From Panopea generosa (taxonomy: Eukaryota; Mollusca; Bivalvia; Adapedonta; Hiatellidae), in the NCBI GenBank assembly GCA_029582155.1, contig CM055901.1, positions 44,189,080 through 44,253,079 of the forward strand: a stretch of 64,000 bases of DNA, given 5' to 3'. Made by a program: the position numbers and the translations under genes. This document shows positions 45,041 to 57,456 of the stretch, one piece after another. Positions within the stretch are counted from its first letter, which is position 1. Each line of letters begins with the position of its first letter. A model generated the notes under the pieces. The model was given only the letters and a program-made list of their open reading frames with translations, was not told the origin of the DNA and made no database searches.

Positions 45041-47095
45041 GTATCTACCATGTGTCCGGCATGATAATCCAGTACGGCAGCGTTAAGAATACTGCCCCAA
45101 GTAGACAGCGTGATTGAATTGGGTATCTACCATGTGTCCGGCATGATAATCCACGTACGGCAGCGTTAAGAATACTGCCCCTAGTAGACAGCGTGATTGA
45201 ATTGGGTATCTACCATGTGTCCGGCATGATAATCCAGTACGGCAGCGTTAAGAATACTGCCCCAAGTAGACAGCGTGATTGAATTGGGTATCTACCATGT
45301 GTCCGGCATGATAATCCAGTACGGCAGCGTTAAGAATACTGCCCCAAGTAGACAGCGTGATTGAATTGGGTATCTACCATGTGTCCGGCATGATAATCCA
45401 GTACGGCAGCGTTAAGAATACTGCCCCTAGTAGACAAGCGTGATTGAATTGGGTATCTACCATGTGTCCGGCATGATAATCCAGTACGGCAGCGTTAAGG
45501 AATACTGCCCCAAGTAGACAGCGTGATTGAATTGGGTATCTACCATGTGTCCGGCATGATAATCCAGTACGGCAGCGTTAAGAATACCGCCCCAAGTAGA
45601 CAGCGTGATTGAATTGGGTATCTACCATGTGTCCGGCATGATAATCCAGTACGGCAGCGTAAGAATACCGCCCCAAGTAGACAGCGTGATTGAATTGGGT
45701 ATCTACCATGTGTACGGCATGATAATCCAGTACGGCAGCGTTAAGAATACCGCCCCAAGTAGACAGCGTGATTGAATTGGGTATCTACCATGTGTCCGGC
45801 ATGATAATCCAGTACGGCAGCGTTAAGAATACCGCCCCAAGTAGACAGCGTGATTGAATTGGGTATCTACCATGTGTACGGCATGATAATCCAGTACGGC
45901 AGCGTTAAGAATACCGCCCCAAGTAGACAGCGTGATTGAATTGGGTATCTACCATGTGTCCGGCATGATAATCCAGTACGGCAGCGTTAAGAATACCGCC
46001 CCAAGTAGACAGCGTGATTGAATTGGGTATCTACCATGTGTCCGGCATGATAATCCAGTACGGCAGCGTTAAGAATACCGCCCCAAGTAAACCGCGTGAT
46101 TGAATTGGGTATCTACCATGTGTCCGGCATGATAATCCAGTACGGCAGCGTTAAGAATACTACCCCTAGTAGACAGCGTGATTGAATTGGGTATCTACCA
46201 TGTGCCCGGCATGATAATCCAGTACGGCAGCGTTAAGAATACTGCCCCAAGTAGACAGCGTGATTGAATTGGGTATCTACCATGTGCCCGGCATGATAAT
46301 CCAGTACGGCAGCGTTAAGAATACTGCCCCAAGTAGACAGCGTGATTGAATTGGGTATCTACCATGTGTCCGGCATGATAATCCAGTACGGCAGCGTTAG
46401 AATACTGCCCCAAGTAGACCGCGTGATTGAATTGGGTATCTACCATGTGTCCGGCATGATAATCCAGTACGGCAGCGTTAAGAATACTGCCCCAAGTAGA
46501 CCGCGTGATTGAATTGGGTATCTACCATGTGTCCGGCATGATAATCAAGTATGGCAGCGTTAAGAATACTGCCCCAAGTAGACAGCGTGATTGAATTGGG
46601 TATCTACCATGTGTCCGCATGATAATCCAGTACGGCAGCGTTAAGAATACTGCCCCAAGTAGACAGCGTGATTGAATTGGGTATCTACCATGTGTCCGGC
46701 ATGATAATCCAGTACGGCAACTTTAAGAATACTGCCCCAAGTAGACAGCGTGATTGAATTGGGTATCTACCATGTGTCCGGCATGATAATCCAGTACGGC
46801 AGCGTTAAGAATACTGCCCCAAGTAGACAGCGTGATTGAATTGGGTATCTACCATGTGTACGGCATGATAATCCAGTACGGCAGCGTTAAGAATACTGCC
46901 CCAAGTAGACAGCGTGATTGAATTGGGTATCTACCATGTGTCCGGCATGATAATCAAGTATGGCAGCGTTAAGAATACTGCCCCTAGTAGACAGCGTGAT
47001 TGAATTGGGTATCTACCATGTGTCCGGCATGATAATCAAGTATGGCAGTGTTAAAAATACTGACCGAAGTAGACAGCGTGATTGAATGGGTAGAT
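44955..47095 (+). repeat. 82-bp satellite, about 26 copies
   Basis: The unit is ACAGCGTGATTGAATTGGGT, ATCTACCATGTGTCCGGCAT, GATAATCCAGTACGGCAGCG, TTAAGAATACTGCCCCAAGT, AG. Copies are very similar, with a TACTGCC/TACCGCC variant grouped at about 45580-46085. The first and last units are the most diverged, the usual edge effect. GC content is higher than the surroundings. Confidence 0.95.
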
Positions 47096-47737
47096 TGCAC
47101 CAGAAAATCTGATAAAGGTCTGTCAGGGTTAATACAATTTGTACCCCTGCCTTAATTAGGCATTAGCAACTATTCTGGTAAAGATAAAATGCTAACTACT
47201 GAAATATTAAGCTTACATTATTCAATGCAATCATACATTTGATAATAATTCCAACAGCTTGAAGTCTCGTAGTTAATACAATGGTTGCAAACATATATCA
47301 GCTTCATTTATTCAATACAGTCATATAGGTACTCAGTTATGAATTGGTTGCATAAGAAACAGTAATTATACGCTTGACCAAAACTGCAATGTTGAACTTG
47401 CCCAATTATCAATTAACGCTGTGTTGATTATATTATATATTATGATAAAAAGGTTCAATTATAAACGTTGAGTAGACTTTGGAATGAGTGGCAAAAAACG
47501 AATCAGTGGGTTTTGTTTGACTGGCTGAAATTTTGTTTACTACAAGTAGACCTTCCAATAATAAACAGCCTAATTATGGAATATAAAATGACTCGCTACT
47601 CTGGAATTTGGTTTTTTAAATCCATTTCTGATTAAAAATAATCCCTCATTACTGGCAGTGTGTTTACATATTTCGTACATAACTTAAATTTTGTTTTTTT
47701 GAACACTTTTGCAAAATACATCTACCTCATGTGCATT
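47096..47737. other. Non-coding gap between arrays
   Basis: Unique AT-rich sequence; nothing recognised. Confidence 0.6.
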
Positions 47738-48958
47738 TATTAAGGGGGTATACGGTAGTTTATTAAGGGAGTATACAGAAGTTTATTAAGGGATATATGG
47801 TAGTTTAATCAGGAGGTATTCAGTAGTTTGTTCAGGTGGTATATGGTAGTTCGTTCAGGGGTTATATGGTAGTTTTGTTCAGAGGGTATATGGTAGTTTA
47901 TTCAGGGGAATACAGTAGTTTATTTAGTGGGTATACGGTAGTTTGTTCAGGGGGTAGAGGGTAGTTTATTTAGGGGTATACAGTAGTTTATTAATGGGTA
48001 TATGGTAGTTTATTTAGGAGGTATACGGTAGTTTCTTCAGATTGTATACGGTGGTTTGCCCAGGAAGTTTACAGTATTTTATTCAGGAGGTATACAGCAG
48101 TTTGCTCAGGAAGTATACAGTATATTATTCAGGGGTATACAATAGTTTGTTTATGGGATATACGGTAGTTTATTCAGGGGTATGCAGTAGTTTTTCAGGG
48201 TTATGCGGTAGTTTATTCAGAAGGTGTGTGGTAGTTTATTCAGGAGATATAAGGTAGTTTATTCAGGGAGCATATGGTAGTTTATTCAGGTGGTATACGA
48301 TAGTTTGTTCAGGTGGTATGCGGTAGTTTGCTCAGGAAGTATATGTTACTTTAATTAGGAGATATACGGTAGTTTGTTCAGGGGGTTTACGGTAGTTTGT
48401 TCAGGAGGTATATGGTAGTTTATTCAGGGTGTATATGGAAGTTTATTCAGGGGGTATACTGTAGTTTTTTCAGGGGTTATACAGTAGTTTATTCAAGGGG
48501 GAATACGGTAGTTTATTCAGGGGGTATATGGTAGTTTATTCAGGAGGTATACGGTAGTTCATTCAGGTGATATGCGGTAGTTTATTCGAGGGGTATACAG
48601 TAGTTTATTCAGCTGATATACAGACAGTAGTTTATCCAAGCAGTATATACTAGTTTATTCAGGGGGGTAAACGGTAGTTTATTCAGGCGATATACGGTAG
48701 TTGTACGGGTGGTATATTGAAGTTTGCACAGGCGGTATGTGGTAGTTTATTCAGAAGGCATATATTAGTTTGTTCAGGGGGTATACGATAGTTTGTTCAG
48801 GAGGTTTACGATAATTTATTCAGTGGGAATACAGTGGTTTGTTCAGTGGTATACGGTTGTTTATTCAGGGCTTATACAGTAGTTTATTCAGGTGGGTATA
48901 CGGTAGTTTGTTCCGAATGTATACGGTAGTTTGTTCAGGAGGTATGTGGTAGTTTATT
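47738..48958 (+). repeat. 22-24 bp array, block 1 (about 52 degenerate copies)
   Basis: Unit approximates GGTATACGGTAGTTTATTCA, GGG. Highly variable copies (TTTGTTCAGG, AGTTTATT..). Its right part (48425-48958) is repeated at 52738-53270. Confidence 0.9.
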
Positions 48959-50190
48959 TATGAAACATGTCCTTATACTTTGTAAATTCAACAATCCAGA
49001 CCAACTTGCAGGTAGTAGAAGGCTATTTTGTACAGATTGGACTCAGTGACATAAAATCTTGATAATTCATAATTTGTTTATATTTTCTATCTTGTTCCTT
49101 TACTGGTGTTGTTTTCTTACATACGTGGACATGCAGAAATGAATTTATTAGTACAAATGTAAATACACTTGCAGAACAGAAATAGTTTTACAATGATATG
49201 TTCCTACTATTTTATTATTAAAGCCGATCCCAGATAGTTCAACCTGTCAGTCCTGGAATCAAGATTTAAAATCTCTATCCGGTCAGTCGCTGACGTTTTA
49301 CCATGCACTTTTTTTCTGTTGAAATTTCCGGAGATGTCTTCCCTGACAGTAAATGGTCTGGAGCCTTGATATTGTGTTTGTTTGTACGCCAATCAAGTAT
49401 ATATTAAAACTATATATGAAACACGTTAAAAACAGAACAGAAACCCAACAAACAAATGAATAGTTTTACAAAAAAATGTCAAGCATTAAAAACAAGACAA
49501 ATAGACTAAAAAGGATCGAGTCCAGTTATATTGGACGGGCTACTGTCAGATATCTATTCACGAGCGCGATCCCACTACTGTTCGACATGGGAACTTTTGC
49601 CTGCTGTGTTTCCACCCTGGGCCAGTACGTTCCTCCTTAGACAACCTGGACATGCCTGGGCTCCCCCGGACAGCCCATATTGATGCCGAGCTTAGTGCGG
49701 ACGCCCGATCGACACAGACACGCTGACAGTAGGACTCCCATCCTCAAACCGTCCTCAGACCCCGGCCTCCAAGTAGCTAGATTACAGGAGCACACCAACA
49801 CTCCCGGCCGACAGTCACACCGTCTAATTGGACTTTTATACTTAACTTTTTATAATTAATTGATATTATGATTTATATTATTTCTAAATTAAAAAAAGCT
49901 AGCTAAAAGTCAATTTAAATTCTAATATGCGTTTTAATATAATACTAAAGCAAAATCAACAAATTTAACATACACACTTGGGGACACGTATACAAGATCT
50001 ACGTCACACATAAAATGCCAGGGGCCACTGAGCGATCGCATAGATAAGCAGGCGATACTAGAGTATACGGTCATGCAGCTAGTAAATAACTAACACTCCA
50101 TATTGCATTATGTTCAATCCCTGCGTTAAGTTGAAATTAACAAAATGCTGCGTGTTCTAAAACATTTTCAGCCATTCTTTGTGAAATAAT
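48959..50190 (+). mobile_element. LINE-associated 5' segment, block 1
   Basis: Shared with 53271-54510 and, more diverged, with 55676-57110. It holds a conserved GC-richer core: AAGGATCGAGTCCAGTTATA, TTGGACGGGCTACTGTCAGA, GCCTGCTGTGTTTCCACCCT, GGACATGCCTGGGCTCCCCC. This probably represents the 5' UTR or first ORF of the dead LINE whose reverse transcriptase follows, but no ORF1 domain could be recognised. Confidence 0.6.
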
Positions 50191-51660
50191 CGACCTTTGA
50201 TAACATTGATTGATTCATTGACTAATTCTTAGCGTCATTTTTATGCCATCAATGGTAAACAGACAATCACTGAGTTAACCTAACCACTGTTTCCTTGCAT
50301 CCTGAAAGGTTGACCAGTACTCGAGCACAACCCATCTCCGCAAGTAACTGATAACTTCCCCGCACGAATCAATGGTGAGAGACGAATTATAATGAGACAA
50401 AATGTCGTATATAGCAATCATCACGGATACTGTTGCCGGGCGGGGATTCGAACTCACGACCCTGGGTTGATAGTCAGACGCGTAACCGACTATGCTAATC
50501 GGGTCCGGCTTGACAACATTGATCACAGCTTTATTTTAAAAACTCCTAACTATTTTAATTTCGGTAACTTTTTTATTAATTGGATTAAAACTGTTTTATA
50601 ATGATGCTAAAAATAATTGTGTAGTTAATAACGGTGACATGTCGGATTTTTAAGTAGAAAGAGGAGTAAGACAAGGATGCCCATTATCTTCTTATTTGTT
50701 TATATTAACTATCGAATTATTTTGTTTATATATATATATATATATTTTTTTTTAGATACAATACTATATATTAACTATCGCCTTGTTTGTTTAAATTAAC
50801 TTTCAAATTATTATATAAATCGGTTCAAAACGATAAAAATATTATAGGAAAAGATATCTATATTTACAATAGAGAAGTAAAAAAAACGCAGCGTTCGCAG
50901 ATGATGCAACATTTATAATGGATGGAACAAAATAACTTCTTGCATTTCCTTTTTGTATAAATATTAGTTAATGTTTGATATTTTAAAGTTTTCTACCAAA
51001 AATGAGGATATTACCATGTATGCTTTTGTTTACTTTTCTCTAGTGTGTAATATGTAAATCTCCATACAATGGAGGAAATAGCAACAAATAACCTTTTAAA
51101 ACTAGACAATTTTTAGTAAAATATCTGATCTTAAGCTTAACTCGAAAAACTCTATGAGTTTACGATCGGGTTTCTTAAAAAACTTCAAATGAAACTTTTA
51201 GTAGAGAAAAAAATCTATACGGACACCTGAGTGTGCACCTTTTCTTGGAGTTATCTTTGCTAATGAAATCCAAATTATCACAAACTATTTTTTTCTCTCA
51301 AAATGAAGGAAATTTGACACTGTTATCTATCGTAAAAAAATAAAAATATTTTTAAAATGGTTAAAATACATCTCATTACCATTAACAAATACAATCTGAA
51401 TGGCTTAGTATGTCACATCTTCTAAATGTAACAAAAATCGCTATTTAAAACGGAGTTTAAACTTGAAATGAAACCCTCATTCTCAAAACAGACAACACTT
51501 AAATACTGCTAGATGAACATCAAACGTCATTCGGACTCTTTCTATGATGAAACCTTTTTTACTACGTGTAAATCTGTATAACGGACCTAACTGAAATCAA
51601 AATGAAACCATACGACTCTTTTTAAACGTCACAAAATATGTTGCAATTTTAAGCGGGAAA
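50191..51660 (+). pseudogene. Dead LINE reverse transcriptase, copy 1 (interrupted by a SINE)
   Basis: Broken reading frames carry RT motifs in order. Motif A is split by a SINE (TTTGATAACATTGAT, then GATCACAGC downstream, giving Phe-Asp-x-Ile-Asp-His-Ser-Phe). Then NYFNFGNFFINWIKTVL, motif B VERGVRQGCPLSSYLFIL (about 50654-50710), motif C FADDATFIMDG (50894-50926), and a C-terminal Phe-Leu-Gly-Val-Ile-Phe-Ala-Asn near 51240. Stops and frameshifts are common. A non-LTR retrotransposon is clear; the clade is not determined. This is the longest of three copies. Confidence 0.8.
50211..50509 (-). mobile_element. SINE family A inside LINE copy 1
   Basis: Reverse-oriented family A element: TGATTCATTGACTAATTC, TTAGCGTCATTTTTATGCCA at the left, tRNA-like head (TAGTCAGACGCGTAACCGAC, TATGCTAATCGGGTCC) at the right. 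Flanked by TTGATAACATTGAT (50197-50210) and TTGACAACATTGAT (50510-50523), a target-site duplication with one difference. Confidence 0.92.
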
Positions 51661-52204
51661 TCTATTTTAGTCTAACTTAGGCGTGTAGCCCAAGTTAGGG
51701 AACCCCTTTTCAATATTAATTTGGCATGTTTAAATAGATATAGTTAAGCAATACGGGTCAATGAGTATATATATAGGCATTATATATTGGGAAAAAAGTG
51801 TTTATAGCCAATTTTAAACGTTTGAAAAATCCTGATAAATTCCTTTTAAAAATAATAGATCTGAATATATTTGTCAAATAAGAATAAAGCAAGGCGGATG
51901 TAACGAATTATCAGTCGGAGTAATAAGGATGATATGAAACATATATACATGGAACAACTAGCAAAAATAGGATGACACTTACTATTTCCATGTAATAAAA
52001 TGTCTTAAATAATGCACTTTAGTTAGACTCAAAGTTTTTCACAGAGATTGTACAATCATGGTCAAGTATTAATTAAAAGGAAAATGTTAAAAACATATCG
52101 AAAGATCGAGTCCAGTTGTAATGGACGGGTAACGGTCAGATAACTACATGTAGCATTGCATTATGGCACTCTATCTAATGTCCAATGACCTTCTATAGAG
52201 TTGG
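51661..52204. other. End of LINE copy 1 and junction to block 2
   Basis: Contains a small hairpin CTAACTTAGG...CCAAGTTAG at about 51674-51700. At about 52100-52145 a truncated second start of the LINE 5' segment appears (GATCGAGTCCAGTTGTAATG, GACGGGTAACGGTCAGATAA), then a family F fragment (AATGTCCAATGACCTTCTAT) leading into the next array. Confidence 0.6.
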
Positions 52205-53270
52205 CTTATACAGGGGGTATACAGTAGTTTATTCAGGGAGGTATACGGTAGTTTATTCAGGAAGTATACAGTAGTTTATTCAGGGGGATACGGTAGTTTA
52301 TTCAGGTGGTATATGGTAGTTTATTCAGGAGGTATATGGTAGTTCATTCAGGAAGTATATGGTAGTTTATTCAAGGTGGAATACCGTAGTTTATTCAGGG
52401 GTTATATGGTAGTTTATTCAAGGGGGGATACGGTAGTTTATTCAGGGGGTATATGGTAGTTTATTCAGGAGGTATACGGTAGTTCATTCAGGTGATATGC
52501 GGTAGTTTATTCGAGGGTATACGGTAGTTTATTCAGCGGATATACAGACAGTAGTTTATCCAAGCGGTATATACTAGTTTATTCAGGGTGGTAAACGGTA
52601 GTTTATTCAGGAGGTATACGGTAGTTTGTTCAGGTGGTATATTGAAGTTTTGCACAGGCGGTATGTAGTAGTTTATTCAGAAGGCATATATTAGTTTTTT
52701 CAGTGGGTATACGGTAGTTTGTTCAGGAGGTTTACGGGTGTATATGGAAGTTTATTCAGGGGGTATACTGTAGTTTTTTCAGGGGTTATACAGTAGTTTA
52801 TTCAAGGGGGAATACGGTAGTTTATTCAGGGGGTATATGGTAGTTTATTCAGGAGGTATACGGTAGTTCATTCAGGTGATATGCGGTAGTTTATTCGAGG
52901 GGTATACAGTAGTTTATTCAGCTGATATACAGACAGTAGTTTATCCAAGCAGTATATACTAGTTTATTCAGGGGGGTAAACGGTAGTTTATTCAGGCGAT
53001 ATACGGTAGTTTGTACGGGTGGTATATTGAAGTTTGCACAGGCGGTATGTGGTAGTTTATTCAGAAGGCATATATTAGTTTGTTCAGGGGGTATACGATA
53101 GTTTGTTCAGGAGGTTTACGATAATTTATTCAGTGGGAATACAGTGGTTTGTTCAGTGGTATACGGTTGTTTATTCAGGGCTTATACAGTAGTTTATTCA
53201 GGTGGGTATACGGTAGTTTGTTCCGAATGTATACGGTAGTTTGTTCAGGAGGTATGTGGTAGTTTATTTA
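52205..53270 (+). repeat. 22-24 bp array, block 2
   Basis: Same unit as 47738-48958. Positions 52738-53270 are near-identical to 48425-48958, and 52400-52735 also resembles 48490-48800, so the array contains a further internal duplication. Confidence 0.92.
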
Positions 53271-54513
53271 TGAAACATGTCCTTATACTTTGTAAATTCA
53301 ACAATCCAGACCAACTTGCAGGTAGTAGAAGGCTATTTTGTACAGACTGGACTCAGTGACATAAAATTCTTGATAATTCATAATTTGTTTATATTTTCTG
53401 TCTTGTTCCTTTACTGGTGTTATTTTCTTGCATACGTGGACATGCAGAAATGAATTTATTAGTACAAATGTAAATACACTTGCAGAACAGAAATAGTTTT
53501 ACAATGATATGTTCCTACTATTTTATTATTAAAGCCGATCCCAGATAGTTCAACCTGTCAGTCCTGGAATCAAGATTTAAAATCTCTATCCGGTCAGTCG
53601 CTGACGTTTTACCATGCACTTTTTTTCTGTTGAAATTTCCGGAGATGTCTTCCCCTGACAGTAAATGGTCTGGAGCCTTGATATTTTGTTTGTTTGTACG
53701 CCAATCAAGTATATATTAAAACTATATATGAAACACGTTAAAAACAGAACAGAAACCCAACAAACAAATGAATAGTTTTACAAAAAAATGTCAAGCATTA
53801 AAAACAAGACAAATAGACTAAAAAGGATCGAGTCCAGTTATATTGGACGGGCTACTGTCAGATATCTATTCACGAGCGCGATCCCACTACTGTTCGACAT
53901 GGGAACTTTTGCCTGCTGTGTTTCCACCCTGGGCCAGTACGTTCCTCCTTAGACAACCTGGACATGCCTGGGCTCCCCCGGACAGCCCATATTGATGCCG
54001 AGCTTAGTGCGGACGCCCGATCGACACAGACACGCTGACAGTAGGACTCCCATCCTCAAACCGTCCTCAGACCCCGGCTTCCAAGTAGCTAGATTACAGG
54101 AGCACGCCAACACTCCCGGCCGACAGTCACACCGTCTAATTGGACTTTTATACTTAACTTTTTATAATTAATTGATATCATTAATTTATATTATTTCTAA
54201 GCTAACAAAAAAGCTAGCTAAAAGTCATTTTAAATTCTAATATGCGTTTTAATATAATACTAAAGCAAAATCAACAAATTCAACATACACACTTGGGGAC
54301 ACGTATACAAGATCTACGTCACACACAAAATGCCAGGGGCCACTGAGTGATCGCATAGATAAGCAAGCGATACTAGTGTATACGATCATGTAGCTAGTAA
54401 ATAACTAACACTCCACATTACATTATGTTCAGTCCCTACGTTAAGTTGAAATTAAAAAAAAATGCTGCGTGTCCTAAAACATTTTCAGCCATTCATTGTA
54501 AAGTAGTCGACCT
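53271..54513 (+). mobile_element. LINE-associated 5' segment, block 2
   Basis: Near-identical to 48959-50196, roughly two differences per 60 bp in the stretch I compared (49741-49800 against 54054-54113). A minus-strand frame open in copy 1 is broken here by an extra C near 53653. Confidence 0.7.
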
Positions 54514-55137
54514 TTGATAACATTGATTGATTCATTGATTAATACTAAGTGTCATTTTTATGCCATAGAGGGTTAACAGACAATCACTGAGTTAACCTAG
54601 GCATCCTGAAAGGTTGACCAGTACTCGAGCACAATCCATCTCCGGAAGTAACTGATAACTTCCTAACATGAAACAATGGTTGGAGACGAATGATTATGAG
54701 ACACAATGTCGTATATAGCAATCATCACGGATACTGTTGCCGGGCGGAGATTCGAACTCACGACCATGGATTGATAGTCAGACGCGTAACCGACTATGCT
54801 AATCGGGTCCGGCTTGACAGCATTGATCACAGCTTTATTTTAAAAACTTCTAACTATTTTAATTTCGATAACTATTTTATTAATTGGATTAAAACTATTT
54901 TATAAAGATGATAAAAATAGTTGTGTAGTTAATAACGGTGACATGTCGGATTTTTAAGTAGAAAGAGGAGTAAGACAAGGATGCCCACTATCTCCTTATA
55001 TGTTTATATTAACTATCGAATTATTCCTTTATATTAACTATTGCCTTATTTGTTTTATATTAACTTTCAAATCATAATATGAATTGGTTCAAAAGATAAA
55101 AATATTAAAGGAAAAGATATTAATATTTAAAATAGAG
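54514..55137 (+). pseudogene. Dead LINE reverse transcriptase, copy 2 (SINE-interrupted, truncated)
   Basis: Carries the split motif A, SNYFNFDNYFINWIKTIL, and motif B VERGVRQGCPLSPYMFIL. It stops abruptly at AATAGAGAAGTA (about 55137), exactly where the third 23-bp array begins, so motif C is lost. Confidence 0.8.
54528..54813 (-). mobile_element. SINE family A inside LINE copy 2
   Basis: Same insertion point as in copy 1. Flanked by TTGATAACATTGAT (54514-54527) and TTGACAGCATTGAT (54814-54827). About 15 bp near 54600 (the ACCACTGTTTCC region) are missing relative to copy 1. Confidence 0.92.
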
Positions 55138-55675
55138 AAGTATATGGTAGTTTATTCAGGAGGTATATGGTAGTTTATTCAAGGTGGAATACGATAGTTA
55201 ATTCAGGGAGTGTATGGTAGTTTATTCAGGCGGTATGCGGTAGTTTATTCAAGGGGTATACGGTAGTTTATTTAGCGGATATACAGTAGTTAAAGGAGTA
55301 TACATTAGTTATCCAGGGGGTAAACTGTAGTTTATTCAGGAGGTATACGGTAGTTTGTTCAGGTGGTATACTGTAGTTTATTCATAAGGTATATGGTAGA
55401 TTATTCAAGAGGTATATGGTAGTTTTTCAGGAGGTACACGTTAGTTTCTTGAGGGTATACTGTAGTATATCAAAGAGCCATACAGTAGTTCGTTATGTGG
55501 TATACTGTAGTTTGTGCAGGAGTTATGCGGTAGTTTATTCAGGAGTATACAGTGGTTTGTTCAGTGGTGAACGGTTGTTTATTCAGGGGTTATACAGTAG
55601 CTTTTTCAGGTGGTATACGGTAGTTTGTTCAGAAGGTATACGGTACTTTGTTCAGGAGGTATGTGGTAAGTTATT
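55138..55675 (+). repeat. 22-24 bp array, block 3
   Basis: About 23 copies of the GGTATACGGTAGTTTATTCA unit, abutting the truncated LINE copy 2. Its last part (from about 55530) corresponds to the ends of blocks 1 and 2. Confidence 0.9.
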
Positions 55676-57110
55676 TATGAAACTTGTTTTTATACTTTGT
55701 ATATTCAACAATCCAGACCAACTTGCAGATAGAAGAAGGCTATTTTGTACAGATTGGACTCAGTGACATAAAATTCTTGATAGTTCATAATTTGTTTATA
55801 TTTTCTGTCTTGTTTCTTTTACTGGTGTTATTTTCTTTAATACGTGGACTTGCAGTAATGAATTTATCAGTACAAATGTAAATACAGTTGCAGAACAGAA
55901 ATAGTTTAACAATGATATGTTCCTTCTATTTTAGTATTAAAGCCAACCCCAGCTAGTTCTGCCTGTCAGTCCTGGGGTCAAGATTTAAAATCTCTATCCG
56001 GTCAGTCGCTGACGTTTTGCCATGCACTTTGTTCTGGGGTCATGAATTTCGTACCTTACAATGTAATTAAGTCACTGCTTGAATATGGTAACAACTATAT
56101 AGTAAGGTTAGACTGATATATCTGTCTACCTGTAGTATTAGTATTTGTAATTTTAAATGGGTAACATATGGTCATGCTTCTGGAGATGGAGGCTTCTCGG
56201 GTGTGTGTTTTTGTTCTGTTAAAATTTCCGGAGATGTCTTCCCCGGCAGTAAAAGGTCTGGAGCCTTGATATTTTGTTTGTTTGTACGCCAATCAAGTAT
56301 ATATTAAAACTTTGTATGAAACAGTTTAAAAACAAAACAAAAACCCAACAAATAAATGAATAGTTTAAAAAAATGTCAAGCATTAAAAACAAGACAAATA
56401 GACTAAAAAGGATCGTATTGTATTTGACGGGCCACTGTCAGATATCTATTCACAAGCGCGATCCCACTACCGTTCGACAAGGGAACTTCTGCCTGCTGTG
56501 TTTCCACCCTGGGCCAGTACGTTCCTCCTTAGACAACCTGGACATGCCTGGGCTCCCCCGAACAGCCAATATTGATACCGAACTTAGTGCGGGATCGACA
56601 CAGACACGCTGACAGTAGGACTCCCATCCTCAAACCGTCCTCAGACCCCGGCCTCCAAGAAGCTAGATTACAGGAACACGCCAGCACTCCCGGCCGATAG
56701 TCGCACCGTCTTCTTGGACTTTTATACCTAACTTTTTATAAATAATTTGTATTACTGATTGATATTTTTTTATTAACAAAACAGATATTTAAAGGGCATT
56801 TTAAATTCTAATATGCGTTTTATATAATACTAAAGCAAAATCAACAATTTCAACATACACACATGGTAACACGTTTACAAGTTCTACGTCACACGCAAAA
56901 TGCCAATCACATAGATAAGCAATATACTAGAGTATACGGTCATGTAGCCTGTAAAATCCACATTGCATTATGTAAGTATATAACGTTCAGACCCTGCGTT
57001 AAGTTACAATTAACAAAGAAGCTGGGTGTCCTTAAAACATTTTCAGTCTTGAGTCCACAACAGAGCCTTCATGATGCATTATGATCTTCGCCATTACTTG
57101 TGAAGTAGTC
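55676..57110 (+). mobile_element. LINE-associated 5' segment, block 3 (diverged)
   Basis: Aligns with 48959-50190 but with more differences and an extra segment of about 170 bp at 56035-56210 not present in blocks 1 and 2. The GC-richer core (GGGCCAGTACGTTCCTCCTT, GGACATGCCTGGGCTCCCCC) is preserved. Confidence 0.65.
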
Positions 57111-57456
57111 GACCTTTGACAGCATTGATCACGGCTTATTGTAAAAGCTCTTAGCTATTTTAGTTTCGATAATCATTTTATTAATTGGATTAAAACTATT
57201 TTATTACGATGCTAAAAATAGTCGTGTAGTTAATAACTGGTACATGACGGAGTTTTTCAAAGTAGAAAGTGGAGTAAGTCAAGAATGCCCACTATCTCCT
57301 TATTTGTTTATATTAACTATCGCTTTATTTGTTTATATTAACTACCGAGTTATTATATAAATCGGTAAAAAAGGATAAAAATATTAAAGGAAAAGATATT
57401 AATATTTACAATAGAGAAGTAAAAAAACGCAGGTGTTGCAACATGTATGATGGATA
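57111..57456 (+). pseudogene. Dead LINE reverse transcriptase, copy 3 (no SINE: empty site)
   Basis: Motif A is uninterrupted: ACCTTTGACAGCATTGATCA (Thr-Phe-Asp-Ser-Ile-Asp-His). Motif B reads VESGVSQECPLSPYLFIL, with changes at the usual Arg and Gly. Motif C is largely lost (GCAGGTGTTGCAACATGTAT). The uninterrupted TTGACAGCATTGAT at 57116-57129 is the pre-insertion form of the SINE target. Confidence 0.8.

Noticed and set aside
44955-47095. CRISPR-like array
   Set aside because: Direct 82-bp repeats with no unique spacers, in a eukaryotic gene-bearing region; it is a satellite.
49207-56292. Minus-strand frames starting MAYKQT in LINE blocks 1 and 3, suggesting a conserved small protein
   Set aside because: Block 2 has a frame-breaking extra C, the C-terminal halves in blocks 1 and 3 are unrelated, and no motif is recognisable; best explained as antisense of the dead LINE 5' segment.
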